From Streptomyces harbinensis (GTDB lineage: Bacteria > Actinomycetota > Actinomycetes > Streptomycetales > Streptomycetaceae): DNA of 64,000 nucleotides. Each line of letters starts with the position of its first letter. The first letter of the stretch is position 1. The notes beneath the pieces were generated by a model. The model was not told the DNA's origin. It searched no databases and worked only from the letters and a program-made list of their open reading frames with translations. Location of the stretch: the NCBI RefSeq assembly GCF_900116145.1, contig NZ_FPAB01000009.1, positions 1-64,000 of the forward strand. Direction: 5' to 3'. Shown here piece by piece: positions 31,812 to 42,832 of the stretch. Made by a program: the position numbers and the translations under genes.

Positions 31812-32708
31812 ATGGAGATCCGGGCGCTGATCCGGACCTTTCCGCCCCGGCTCGTCGATGAAGTGCTCGCGGAGCACCAGCGCAGGATGCCACGCAGCGT
31901 GCTCTACACCGTGCTCGCCCAGCATCTGCTGACCACCCGCACCAGTACGGACATCCTGCGCCTGCTCGCGCACGCCCTGGACACCCAGCGCCGGCCCGGG
32001 TGGCAGCTGCCGAACGGGCCCACGGCGCTCGCCCAGGCGCACCAGCGGCTGGGCCCGGGTCCGCTGAAGAGCCTGTTCGGGCGGCTGTGCCATGCCGACA
32101 GCGCGCAGACCCGCTACCGGCGGTGGCGGCTCATCACCCTGCACGAGGTGCTGTTCGCGCTGCCGCCCACGCACGCCAATGTCCAGCACTACGGCGGTCC
32201 GCACGCCCGGCTGACCACGCTCACCGCGTACGGGACGCCCACCACGCTCGCCGCGCGGATCACGCCGCACCACGCGACGGACTTCTCCGGGGTGCTCCAG
32301 CCGGGGACGCTGCTGTTCGCCACTCCCCTGCCCAGCGCGCCGGAGCGGCTGTGGGAGCGGTGGCGGCACTTCCGGTCCACCGGGGCCGACCTGGTGTGGG
32401 AGGTCGGGCAGGGCACGGAGCTGCCGGTGCACACCCCGCTCGACGACGGGACGTATCTGACGCGTCCGACGTCCGTGCGGGTGCTGCACCGCTCGGAGCG
32501 GCTGATCACCACGCTGACCGACCCGCTGGCCGCTCCCGGCAATGAACTGGTCACGCTCCATCACCATCAGCACCGGGCGACGGCGCCCGCACGCTCGGAC
32601 ACCACCCGGCTGGACACGCCGACGCCGCGCATCACCGAACAGCACATCTGGGCCGAACTGCTGATCCACCACCACCGACACGCCCCGCCGCAGGTTAGGC
32701 TTACCTAA
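31812..32708 (+). CDS. IS4-transposase-derived protein lacking all catalytic residues
   Basis: The first 90 residues are a full IS4-transposase N-terminal domain (MEIRALIRTFPPRLVDEVLA, RRMPRSVLYTVLAQHLLTT, ILRLLAHALDTQRRPGWQLP, ALAQAHQRLGPGPLKSLFGR). The catalytic core is still alignable: VDGT-LDVP becomes LITLHEVLFALPPTHANVQH; LLLADRGF becomes TLLFATPLPSAPERLWERW; GADLLWRV becomes GADLVWEV; LLTTLxDPExAPAxELAxLYHERWEIE becomes LITTLTDPLAAPGNELVTLH and HHQHRATA. So both Asp and the Glu of the DDE triad are gone while the frame is intact over 298 residues. It ends inside the iron box of the next gene. A domesticated role, perhaps in DNA binding, is inferred. The start is uncertain. Confidence 0.75.
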   Translation: MEIRALIRTFPPRLVDEVLAEHQRRMPRSVLYTVLAQHLLTTRTSTDILRLLAHALDTQRRPGWQLPNGPTALAQAHQRLGPGPLKSLFGRLCHADSAQTRYRRWRLITLHEVLFALPPTHANVQHYGGPHARLTTLTAYGTPTTLAARITPHHATDFSGVLQPGTLLFATPLPSAPERLWERWRHFRSTGADLVWEVGQGTELPVHTPLDDGTYLTRPTSVRVLHRSERLITTLTDPLAAPGNELVTLHHHQHRATAPARSDTTRLDTPTPRITEQHIWAELLIHHHRHAPPQVRLT

Positions 32709-32710
32709 CC
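32692..32710. promoter_or_regulatory. Iron box (DmdR/IdeR operator)
   Basis: AGGTTAGGCTTACCTAACC matches the actinobacterial iron-box consensus TTAGGTTAGGCTCACCTAA in layout and contains the perfect palindrome GGTTAGG-CTTA-CCTAACC. It lies 16 bases before the siderophore-interacting protein gene and overlaps the stop codon of the preceding gene. Confidence 0.9.
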
Positions 32711-32725
32711 AACAGGAAGGGCGTC

Positions 32726-33565
32726 ATGGGCAACATCGTCACTCATCGTGGTCGGGTCCTGCGTACGGAACGGCTCAGCGCACATCTCATCCGGGTGGTT
32801 CTCGGGGGCGAGGGTCTGCGGGAGTTCGCCGTCGGACCGTACAGCGACAGTTACGTCAAGCTCGTCTTCCGGCAGCCGGGGGTGGAGTATCCCGAGCCGT
32901 TCGACGTGGCGGAGATCCGGCAGACCCTGCCGCGCGACCAGTGGCCCGCCACCCGCACCTACACGGTGCGCGCCTTCGACCCGGCCGGGCCCGAGATGAC
33001 CATCGACTTCGTGTACCACGGCGACAGCGGGCTCGCCGGGCCCTGGGCGGCGGCGGCACAGCCAGGCGACGAGCTGGCCATCCTCGGCCCCGGGGGCGCG
33101 TACGCGCCGGACCCGGGCGCCGACTGGCATCTGCTCGTCGGGGACGAGAGCGCCCTGCCGGCCATCGCCGCCTCCGTCGAGCAGCTGCCGGAGGGCGCGG
33201 TGGCCCGGGTGTTCGTCGAGATAGCCGGGCCGGGCGAGGAGCTCAAGCTGACGCCGCCCGCCGGGGACGTCGAGGTGGTCTGGGTGGACCGCCGCGAGGA
33301 ACGGTACGGCCGGGCGCTGGTGGAGGCCGTGACCTCGCTGGAGCTGCCGCCCGGGCGCGGGCAGGCGTTCGTGCACGGCGAGGCCAACTGGGTCAAGGAG
33401 CTGCGGCGGCACCTGCGGCAGGAGCGCGGCATGACGCCCGCGCAGCTGTCCATCTCCGGGTACTGGCGGTACGGCAGCAACGAGGACGGCTGGCAGGCGG
33501 CCAAGGCCGAGTTCAACCGCCGGGTGATGCAGGAGCAGGAGGGTGAGCAGCCGGGGTCCGCCTGA
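32726..33565 (+). CDS. Siderophore-interacting protein (FAD ferric-siderophore reductase)
   Basis: This 279-residue protein has the SIP layout: an N-terminal FAD domain with RTYTVRAFDPAGPEMTIDFV (RTYTVR FAD motif, about 73-92) and YHGDSGLAGPWAAAAQPGDE, GPGGAY (about 122), then a NAD(P)H domain starting HLLVGDESALPAIAASVEQL. It ends SISGYWRYGSNEDGWQAAK, typical of the family. SIPs release iron from imported siderophores in the cytoplasm by reducing Fe(III). The iron box just upstream puts it under iron control, in keeping with the iron-box-controlled ABC importer 9 kb away. The ATG follows CAGGAAGG. Confidence 0.95.
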   Translation: MGNIVTHRGRVLRTERLSAHLIRVVLGGEGLREFAVGPYSDSYVKLVFRQPGVEYPEPFDVAEIRQTLPRDQWPATRTYTVRAFDPAGPEMTIDFVYHGDSGLAGPWAAAAQPGDELAILGPGGAYAPDPGADWHLLVGDESALPAIAASVEQLPEGAVARVFVEIAGPGEELKLTPPAGDVEVVWVDRREERYGRALVEAVTSLELPPGRGQAFVHGEANWVKELRRHLRQERGMTPAQLSISGYWRYGSNEDGWQAAKAEFNRRVMQEQEGEQPGSA

Positions 33566-33693
33566 GCAGTTGCCCCGGTACGACGGCGGGGCCGGCGGCG
33601 CAGGCGCCCCGGTCCCGGTGACCGTCCGGGGCCGTGCACACCCCGACCGAGCGGAACACCGGTCCGTCGCGGGGTGGAACAGGGCGATGGCCG

Positions 33694-33996
33694 TCAGCAC
33701 TCCTCGGGTGTCGGGTCCCGGACCTTCGTAACCCACCGTGGATCGCACGCACCCACCCTCTCGACGTTGCGTCGTGCCTGGGTCAGGCTGAGCGATCCGT
33801 TCGGGCCCTCTCGGACCACGTCGGCATCGTGCTCGTCCTGGCCGTCGTCCTGCCAGAAGCACACCTGGCATATCTGGTGGGCGCCCCGCGCCTCCAGAGT
33901 GCGCCGGCCACAGCAGGGACAAGCGCAAGGACCGTGTTCCGGACCGCGAACGACGTTGAATCTCCGGCCGGTTGGGACGCTGTCTTCAGAGTTCAC
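33694..33996 (-). CDS. CPCC-family cysteine-rich small protein
   Basis: The 100-residue product contains CACPCCGRRTLEARGAHQIC and QVCFWQDDGQDEHDADVVRE (about 24-63), the two CPxC/CxxC knuckles and WEDDG-like segment of the CPCC cysteine-rich protein family. The C-terminal LTQARRNVERVGACDP is also typical (SLxxARxNfxxxGA). The motif probably binds zinc. Function unknown; relatives are often in polymorphic toxin or immunity-type neighbourhoods. The start at 33996 lacks a clear ribosome site, so the first 20 residues are uncertain. Confidence 0.8.
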   Translation of the reverse strand: MNSEDSVPTGRRFNVVRGPEHGPCACPCCGRRTLEARGAHQICQVCFWQDDGQDEHDADVVREGPNGSLSLTQARRNVERVGACDPRWVTKVRDPTPEEC

Positions 33997-34159
33997 CGGA
34001 TGAGGGATATCAGCGGTGCCGGCCTCGTGTCACCGGGCCGCGCCGTCACGGTGGCGGAATCCGGACGTACCCCGCCTGCCTTCATCCCCACCGTTCCCCC
34101 GGGCTTTCGCGCGCTCGAACGCGATGCGTGCATGACCAGCGGGACCGGTACGGACCGGC

Positions 34160-35413
34160 TCACCCCGGGTGCCAGTGCGGGAGGCGGCCCGATCGGGGGT
34201 CGGGGAGGCCCAGTTGGTGCAGGCGGTCGAGGGGGGCGAAGGGGTGGATGCCGAGGCCGGCGAGGTTGTAGGTGGCGGTGTAGCGCAGCCTCGGGCTGCG
34301 GTGGGTGCGGCGCAGGGCGCGGCGGCCGAGGGCGCGGGCGGTGCGGCCGGTGGCGGTGACCAGGCGGGCCGCGTCGTGGCTCATGACGGCGATGTGCCGG
34401 ATCCACGGCAGGCGTTCGGCCTCGTAGGCGGCGAGGGCCGCGTCGGGTCCCGGGGCGGTGGCCAGGTGGTGGGCGAGGGCGTGGGCGTCGCAGATGGCGG
34501 TGTTCATGCCCTGGGCGGCCAGGGAGTGGACGGCGTGTGCGGCCTCGCCGACCAGGGCGAGTCCGGGGACGGTGAGGGTGGGGGCGGTGTAGTGGCGCAG
34601 CGCGAAGATCTGGCGGGAGGCCAGAGAGCCGGTGACGCGTTCGGTGAGGGTGCGCAGGGCGGGTGTGTCGTGGTCGAGGGCGGTGGCCCAGTGGGTCATG
34701 GCGGTGCGGTCGGCGCCGCGGATCTCGTCGGGGTGGATCTGGCAGTAGAGGCGGGTGCGGCCGTGCGGGAGGGGATAGACGAGGCGCAGTCCGCGGGGGG
34801 TGCGGTAGGCGGTGATGTCCTCGGGTTCCGGGGGCGTGCCGGGCAGGTCGAAGGCGATGAGCCGGTGGGGGTAGGTGCGGGGGTGGACGGTGATGCCGGC
34901 GGCGCGGCGCAGCCGGGAGGACATGCCGTCGGCGGCGACGACGAGGGGGGCGCGCAGGTCGTGGGTGTCGCGGCCCTGCCGGACGCGGACGCCGGTGACG
35001 CGGCCGGTGGTGTCGTGCAGGAGGGTGTCGGCCAGGGCGCCGCGGCGGAGTTCGACGTGCGGGGGCAGGGCGTGGGCGAGGGTGGTGAGGATGGTGGTGT
35101 GGTCGTGGCTGTAGAGCGTGCGGTAGCCGGCGGGGAGGGTGGTGTAGTCGAAGAGCATGAGGGGGTCGGCGTCCGGGCCGCGGATGGTGAGGCGGGCGAG
35201 GGGGACGGCGCCGGCGGTGGTGAGGCGGTCGGTGATGCCCCAGTGGCCGAGGACGCGCAGGGCGCCGGGCTGGAGGACTTCGCCCTTGGCGATGGCGGGC
35301 CGGTGGTGCTGCCGGTCCAGGACGAGGGTGCGCAGGCCGAGGCCGCCGAGGGCGCGGGCGGTGGCGAGTCCGGCGGCGCCGGCGCCGCAGACGATGGCGT
35401 CCCAGGTGGTCAT
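34160..35413 (-). CDS. FAD-dependent monooxygenase/epoxidase of the meroterpenoid operon
   Basis: The 417-residue protein has the FAD-binding IVCGAGAAGLATARALGGLG (about 7-26), the DG motif VVAADGMSSRLRRAAG (about 155-170) and LALVGEAAHAVHSLAAQGMN (about 283-302), the GD motif of class A flavin monooxygenases (UbiH/squalene-epoxidase/geranylgeranyl-reductase group). As the last gene of an operon with prenylation and cyclase genes, it most likely epoxidises or hydroxylates the prenyl chain, or alternatively reduces it. Its ATG overlaps the stop of the cyclase-like gene (ATGA). In meroterpenoid pathways a flavoprotein commonly forms the epoxide that a cyclase opens. Confidence 0.8.
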   Translation of the reverse strand: MTTWDAIVCGAGAAGLATARALGGLGLRTLVLDRQHHRPAIAKGEVLQPGALRVLGHWGITDRLTTAGAVPLARLTIRGPDADPLMLFDYTTLPAGYRTLYSHDHTTILTTLAHALPPHVELRRGALADTLLHDTTGRVTGVRVRQGRDTHDLRAPLVVAADGMSSRLRRAAGITVHPRTYPHRLIAFDLPGTPPEPEDITAYRTPRGLRLVYPLPHGRTRLYCQIHPDEIRGADRTAMTHWATALDHDTPALRTLTERVTGSLASRQIFALRHYTAPTLTVPGLALVGEAAHAVHSLAAQGMNTAICDAHALAHHLATAPGPDAALAAYEAERLPWIRHIAVMSHDAARLVTATGRTARALGRRALRRTHRSPRLRYTATYNLAGLGIHPFAPLDRLHQLGLPDPRSGRLPHWHPG

Positions 35414-37098
35414 CCGCGGTCTCCCGGCGGTGCGCTGCGGTGGTGGGCGGCCAGGGCGCCGAGGGCGAGGCCCTGGGCGATGAGGTGGTCGGGGTAGGCG
35501 AGGTGGTCCTTGATGTACCAGCAGGCGGGGCCGGGTTCCCAGGTGCCGTCGGGGCGTTGGGCGGCGAGGAGCCAGTCGGTGCCGCGGGCGGCGGCGGTGC
35601 GGGCGACGGGGTCGTCGGTGAGGTGGGCGAGGGCCTGGACGGCGCGGGCGGTCTCGTCCGTGGTGCCGGGGCCGGTGGCGGGTGCGGCGCCCCAGGAGCC
35701 GTCGGCGAGCTGGGCGGTGAGCAGCCAGGCGCGGGCGTGGCCGGCGAGGGGGGTGTCGGTGAGCCGGAGCCGGGTGCAGGTGTGCAGGACGGCGGCGGTG
35801 GCGGGGACGCCGCCGCGGTGCCACAGGGCCTGGTGGGAGCCGTCGGGGTGGGCGTGGACGGTGAGCCAGCGCAGTGCGCGGCGGACGGCGCGGTCGGTGG
35901 CGGGGGTGCCGGCGGCGGTGATGAGGTCGATGGCCAGGGCGGTGGCGTGCGGGCAGGAACGGTCGGCCGGGCAGCGGGTGTTGGGGGTGAAGACGCTCCA
36001 GGAGCCGCGGCGGTCCTGGCGGGAGCGGAGCCAGCCCGCGCCGTCGGCGAGGACCTGGCCGTGGGAGCGGGTGGCGGCCAGGGCGCCGAGGGCGGCGGTG
36101 GTGTCCAGGACGTTGGGCCAGCCCTGGGCGCCGGACCAGGCCCAGCCGCCGGGTGGGCAGTCGAACAGCGGGAACGGGCCGGTCTGCCGGCAGTCGAGCA
36201 GCCAGGCGGCGGCGCGCCGGACGCGGGGGTCGGTGCGGTGGCCGGCGTGGCAGAGGGCTTCGGTGGCCAGGGAGTGGCCGACGAGGTCGACGTCGCGGTC
36301 GGTCATGCCGTGCATGAGGACCCAGGAGCCGTCCGGGCGGGCGTGGGCGCGCAGATAGGCGACGGTGGCGCGGACGAGGGCGGGGGCGGTGCCGGCGTGG
36401 TGCAGGGCGGTGGCGGCGAGTCCGGTGAGCCAGGGGTCGCCGCTGCCGAGGGAGCCGACGCCGCCTTCCTGTTGTTCGCACTCCCGCAGGATGGTGGTGG
36501 CGGTGGCGGTGGTGCGGCCGGCGAGGGGGCCGGGGCGCAGCCGGTGCTGGAGGAGGGTGAGGGCGGCGAAGGGGGTGATGAGGAGGGAGAGGAGGTGGCG
36601 GGTCAGGGGGGTGGGGAGGAGGAGCAGCGCGGTGGGCACCGAGGGGACGGTGGTGGGTTCGCGCAGCCGGGCGAGGGCGAGGAGGAGTCCGGTGAGCCGG
36701 CGGACGGTGGGGTCGGCCACGCCGTCGACGCCGCCGTGGTGGTCGAGGTGGGCGAGGCCGGCGCGTACCGCCTCGGTGGTGCGGCCGGGGGCGGCGAGGT
36801 GGAGGGCGGCGACGGCGCCCGCGGTGGCGATGACGTTGCTGGGGCCGCTGTCGGTGACGGGCCAGCCGCCGTCGGGGTTGCGGGTGCGCAGCAGCCAGTC
36901 GGTGCCGCGGTGCACGAGGTCCGCGGAGTGTTCGGGGTCGGCGGTGTGGAGGGCGATGACGGCGGCGGCGGTGCCGGGGACGAGGGCGGGGCGGGTGTCG
37001 TACCAGGTGCCGTCGGGGTGGAGGGTGGTGAGCAGGTGGTGGGTGGCGGCGTCGATGGCGGTGCGCAGCCGGCCGGCCCGGGTGGGGTGGGTGGTCAT
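35410..37098 (-). CDS. Squalene/oxidosqualene-cyclase-like protein (prenyltransferase/squalene oxidase repeats)
   Basis: The 562-residue protein consists of alpha/alpha-barrel repeats with QW-like motifs: NPDGGWPVTDSGPSNVIATA (about 75), RPDGSWVLMHGM (about 250), DRRGSWSVF (about 365), QLADGSWGAAP (about 470) and QRPDGTWEPGPACW (about 525). Where squalene-hopene cyclases have DxDDTA and oxidosqualene cyclases have xSDCTA, this protein has WPNVLDTTAAL, keeping one Asp (D332) directly before xTA. That pattern resembles oxidosqualene (epoxide-opening) cyclases more than DxDD alkene-protonating ones. It is coupled to the FAD monooxygenase. Cyclisation of an epoxidised prenyl chain is inferred. 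Confidence 0.75.
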   Translation of the reverse strand: MTTHPTRAGRLRTAIDAATHHLLTTLHPDGTWYDTRPALVPGTAAAVIALHTADPEHSADLVHRGTDWLLRTRNPDGGWPVTDSGPSNVIATAGAVAALHLAAPGRTTEAVRAGLAHLDHHGGVDGVADPTVRRLTGLLLALARLREPTTVPSVPTALLLLPTPLTRHLLSLLITPFAALTLLQHRLRPGPLAGRTTATATTILRECEQQEGGVGSLGSGDPWLTGLAATALHHAGTAPALVRATVAYLRAHARPDGSWVLMHGMTDRDVDLVGHSLATEALCHAGHRTDPRVRRAAAWLLDCRQTGPFPLFDCPPGGWAWSGAQGWPNVLDTTAALGALAATRSHGQVLADGAGWLRSRQDRRGSWSVFTPNTRCPADRSCPHATALAIDLITAAGTPATDRAVRRALRWLTVHAHPDGSHQALWHRGGVPATAAVLHTCTRLRLTDTPLAGHARAWLLTAQLADGSWGAAPATGPGTTDETARAVQALAHLTDDPVARTAAARGTDWLLAAQRPDGTWEPGPACWYIKDHLAYPDHLIAQGLALGALAAHHRSAPPGDRG

Positions 37099-37115
37099 GG
37101 GGGCTCCCGCGCGGG

Positions 37116-38162
37116 TCAGCTGGTGCGGCGGCCGAGGTAGTCGATGAGGTCGATGAGGGGGCCGCGTGCGGTGCCCTGGGTGTCGGCCTCGGCGAGGCAG
37201 GCGAGGCCGCGTTCGAGGTGGTGGCGGGATTCGCGTTCGGCGAAGCGTCGGCCGCCGGCCTCCTCGACGAGTTCGGCGGCGCGGCGCAGGGCGGCCTCGT
37301 CGGGGCGGGGGGTGGTGAGGAGGTCGGCGAGTTCGGCGGCGGCGGGGACGGGGGCGGCGAGGGCGGCGAGAACGGGGAGGGTTTTCTTGCCTTCGCGGAT
37401 GTCGGCGAGGACGGGTTTGCCGGTTTCCCGGGGGTCGCCCCAGATGCCGATGATGTCGTCGACGCACTGGAAGGCGAGGCCGAAGTGGCGTCCGGCGCGG
37501 CCGAACGCCGCGGTGGTGCGGTGCGGGGCGCCGGCGAGGACGGCGCCGAGTTCGGCGGCGCAGCCGAGCAGGGAGCCGCTTTTGCCGGCGGCCATGGAGC
37601 GGTATTCGGGGATGGTGACGGCGGCGGGGCCCTGCCAGGGGCGGCGGACGAAGGCGAGGTCCTGGGTCTGGCCGCTGACGAGTTCGGTCATGGCGCGGGA
37701 GAGGGTGCGGGTGGCGCGGGGGGTGTGGGGTCCTTCGTGGCGGGCGAGGGCGGTGAAGGCGAGGGTGTGCAGGGCGTCGCCGGCGAGGATGGCGGTGGCG
37801 GCGCCGAAGGTCTTCCAGACGGTGGGGCGGCGGCGGCGCAGTTCGTCGCCGTCCATCATGTCGTCGTGGATGAGGGTGAAGTTGTGGACGAGTTCGACGG
37901 CGGCGGCGCCGGGGAGCGCGGTGTGGGGGGTGGCGCCGACGGAGGTGGCGGCCAGGAGGGTGAGGGCGGGGCGGATGGCTTTGCCGCCGCCGGTGCCGGG
38001 TGCGGGGGTGGGGGTGCCGTCGGGGTGGCACCAGCCGAGGTGGTAGCCGACGGCGCGGCCGAGGTGGGGGTCGAGTCCGGCGACGGCGGCGCGGAGTTCG
38101 GGTTCGATGAGGGTGCGGGCCTGTTCGGTGACGGCGGTGGGCGGCGAGCTGCTGGCGGTCAC
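37116..38162 (-). CDS. Polyprenyl diphosphate synthase (FPP/GGPP type)
   Basis: I start at the GTG at 38162 that overlaps the UbiA stop (GTGA). The 348-residue protein has the first Asp-rich motif in NFTLIHDDMMDGDELRRRRP (D100, D101, D104) and the second in FQCVDDIIGIWGDPRETGKP (D235, D236), plus GGKAIRP (58-64) for diphosphate binding. It condenses isopentenyl diphosphate with allylic diphosphates to give a C15 to C20 or longer chain. A Phe lies five residues before DDxxD, which can limit chain length, so FPP cannot be excluded against GGPP. It supplies the chain for the adjacent UbiA enzyme. Confidence 0.9.
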   Translation of the reverse strand: MTASSSPPTAVTEQARTLIEPELRAAVAGLDPHLGRAVGYHLGWCHPDGTPTPAPGTGGGKAIRPALTLLAATSVGATPHTALPGAAAVELVHNFTLIHDDMMDGDELRRRRPTVWKTFGAATAILAGDALHTLAFTALARHEGPHTPRATRTLSRAMTELVSGQTQDLAFVRRPWQGPAAVTIPEYRSMAAGKSGSLLGCAAELGAVLAGAPHRTTAAFGRAGRHFGLAFQCVDDIIGIWGDPRETGKPVLADIREGKKTLPVLAALAAPVPAAAELADLLTTPRPDEAALRRAAELVEEAGGRRFAERESRHHLERGLACLAEADTQGTARGPLIDLIDYLGRRTS

Positions 38163-39092
38163 GGCGTCTGGGTCTCCTGCTCGGGGAGCGCGGGTGGGGG
38201 TGTGCGGAGGGCGCGGGTGAACCAGGCGGCGAAGGCGATCAGGGTGGCGGTGCAGATGATCAGCCACGGGGTGTCGGGGTGGGTGTCGCCGGTGAGCCGG
38301 TCGGTGAGCAGGGCGAGGGTGAGGGCGGCGGCGGTGATGGGCATGTGCATGGAGGCCCAGAAGGTGACGGCGTTGTTGGTGCCGGGGCCGGCGAGGGCCT
38401 GCTGGGTGAGGCGGCGGCCGACCCACACCGGGATGGGGAGGGTGGCGAGGAAGGCGAGGGCGGGCAGTGCCGGCAGGGTGCCGGTGAGGAGCAGCACGGC
38501 GGTGGCGGTGTAGGTGAGGGTCTGTCCGGCGAGGTAGAGGCGGATGAGGCCGCGGGGGCCGAGGGCGACGGCGAGGGTGTGTTTGCCGGTGCTGCGGTCG
38601 CCTTCGATGTCGGCGAGGTTCATGACGGACATCCGCAGGAACTGGAGGACGAAGACGAGGGCGACGTAGGTGAGGGTGGCGGCGGTGGGGTCGCCGCCCT
38701 GGAGGCGGTGGGCGAGCAGCGGGCCGAGTCCGTACAGGACGGCGGCGCAGGCGATTTCGCCGAGTGCGTGGTAGTTGAGGCGGGCGGGTGGTGCGGTGTA
38801 GAACCACGCGGCGGCCAGGATGGTGATCGCCATCAGCCGGGAGGCGGTGTCGGGCATGGTGGCGGCGGTGGTGGCGGCGAGGAACAGCAGGACGAAGGCG
38901 GCGCCGAGGCTGACGCCCGGTGGCAGGAGGCCGTCGACGAGGATGCGGCTGCCGCCGGTCCAGGAGGTGGGGGTCCGGTTGGCGCGGTCGGCGTCGAGGT
39001 CGAAGTACTCGTTGCAGTAGTGGGTCATCAGGTGGGCGGACCAGCCGAAGAGCAGGGTGCCCAGGTACCAGCCGAGGCTGAAGGGGTGGCCC

Positions 39093-41542
<2,450 letters not shown>

Positions 41543-41712
41543 TCAATGCATGGTCGATACTGCCGCGGAAATGGCCGACCGGCCGGGATTTCCTGATGCA
41601 TAGTGAGCGGGCGCGGAGAGGGAATTGCCGTTTTACGGGGGCGGGTGGGCGGTTGCCGTGCGCCCCGGCGGTGGTCTTCGCCCGGGGGGCGTGGCGGGGC
41701 TGGGGTATGGTG

Positions 41713-41732
41713 AACTTAGGCTTACCTAAGCT
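41713..41732. promoter_or_regulatory. Iron box (DmdR/IdeR operator) of the siderophore importer
   Basis: AACTTAGGCTTACCTAAGCT contains the perfect palindrome CTTAGG-CTTA-CCTAAG (41715-41730) in the layout of the actinobacterial iron box, with the same centre as the box at 32692. It lies 25 bases upstream of the lipoprotein gene that leads the ABC importer operon. The divergent HPPD gene starts 240 bases away. Confidence 0.9.
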
Positions 41733-41756
41733 CACCCGAGGACCTAAGGAACTTCG

Positions 41757-42812
41757 ATGCCGTCCAGCTTCTCCCGTGCGCGCCGCACCTCCCTGGCGCT
41801 GACCGCCGCCACCGCTGCCGCCGCTCTCGTGCTCAGTGGCTGTGCCTCGTCGGACGACGAGGGCGCTCAGGACTCGGACCAGGCGTCCGGCGGAGCGGGC
41901 GGCGCGTTCCCGGTCACCATCGACAGCGCGCTCGGCACGGCGGAGATCACCGAACAGCCCGAGCGGGTCGTCACGCTGGGCCAGGGTTCGGCGGAGACGG
42001 CCATCGCGCTGGGCCACACCCCGGTGGGCATCGAGAGTTACGCGTGGGGCAGCGACGACAGCGGTTACCTGCCGTGGATATACGAGGCCGTCACCGAGGC
42101 GGGCGAGGAGCTGCCGACGCAGTTCGCCGGGGCCGACGACATCGACTTCGAGACGATCATCGAGCTGGAGCCGGATGTGATCCTGGCGCCGTGGTCGGGC
42201 ATCACCCAGGAGCAGTTCGACATCCTGACTGACATCGCGCCGACCGTCGCGTACCCGGACCTGGCCTGGAGCACCAACTGGGACGAGCAGATCGAGATCA
42301 TCGCGACCGCGCTCGGGCAGCCGGAGGAGGCGCGGACGCTGATCGACGACATCGGGCAGCAGCTGGCCGACGCGGCGGCGACCCGGCCGGAGTACGCGGC
42401 CGTGTCGTTCTCGTACATCTACACCACGGGCCCGGGGACGCTGGGGGTGTTCCTGCCCGAGGAGCAGCGGGTCTCCATGGTGTCCTCGCTGGGGCTGACC
42501 GTCGACCCGGTGGTGAACACCTTCGAGGAGACCGAGGGCACCGACTCGGCGCTGATCGGTCTGGAGAACGCCGACCAGCTGGCCGGCAGTGATCTGATCT
42601 TCACCTTCTACTCGGACGCGGAGACCCGGGAGACCATCGAGGCGCAGCCGCTGTACGCGGCGATCCCGGCGATCGAGCGCGGCTCGGTGGTGGCGAGCGA
42701 CGACAACCCGTTCGTGACCGCCTCCTCCATCATCAACCCGCTGACGGTGCCGTGGGTGATCGACCGTTACCTGCCGCTGATCGACGAGGCCGTCGCGACC
42801 CTCGACGACTGA
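41757..42812 (+). CDS. Ferric-siderophore ABC transporter, substrate-binding lipoprotein
   Basis: The 351-residue protein begins with a lipoprotein signal (SRARRTSLALTAATAAAALV then LSGC, lipidated Cys about residue 29). The mature part is a FepB/FhuD-type binding protein: EQPERVVTLGQGSAETAIAL (about 67-86), IIELEPDVILAPWSGITQEQ (about 137-156) and VVASDDNPFVTASSIINPLT near the end. It captures a ferric siderophore outside the membrane and passes it to the two permeases encoded next. The iron box upstream places it under iron repression. No siderophore synthetase gene is in the window, so it may import a xenosiderophore or one made elsewhere. Confidence 0.93.
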   Translation: MPSSFSRARRTSLALTAATAAAALVLSGCASSDDEGAQDSDQASGGAGGAFPVTIDSALGTAEITEQPERVVTLGQGSAETAIALGHTPVGIESYAWGSDDSGYLPWIYEAVTEAGEELPTQFAGADDIDFETIIELEPDVILAPWSGITQEQFDILTDIAPTVAYPDLAWSTNWDEQIEIIATALGQPEEARTLIDDIGQQLADAAATRPEYAAVSFSYIYTTGPGTLGVFLPEEQRVSMVSSLGLTVDPVVNTFEETEGTDSALIGLENADQLAGSDLIFTFYSDAETRETIEAQPLYAAIPAIERGSVVASDDNPFVTASSIINPLTVPWVIDRYLPLIDEAVATLDD

Positions 42813-42832
42813 TCAGAGAGCGGCTCGTCCAG

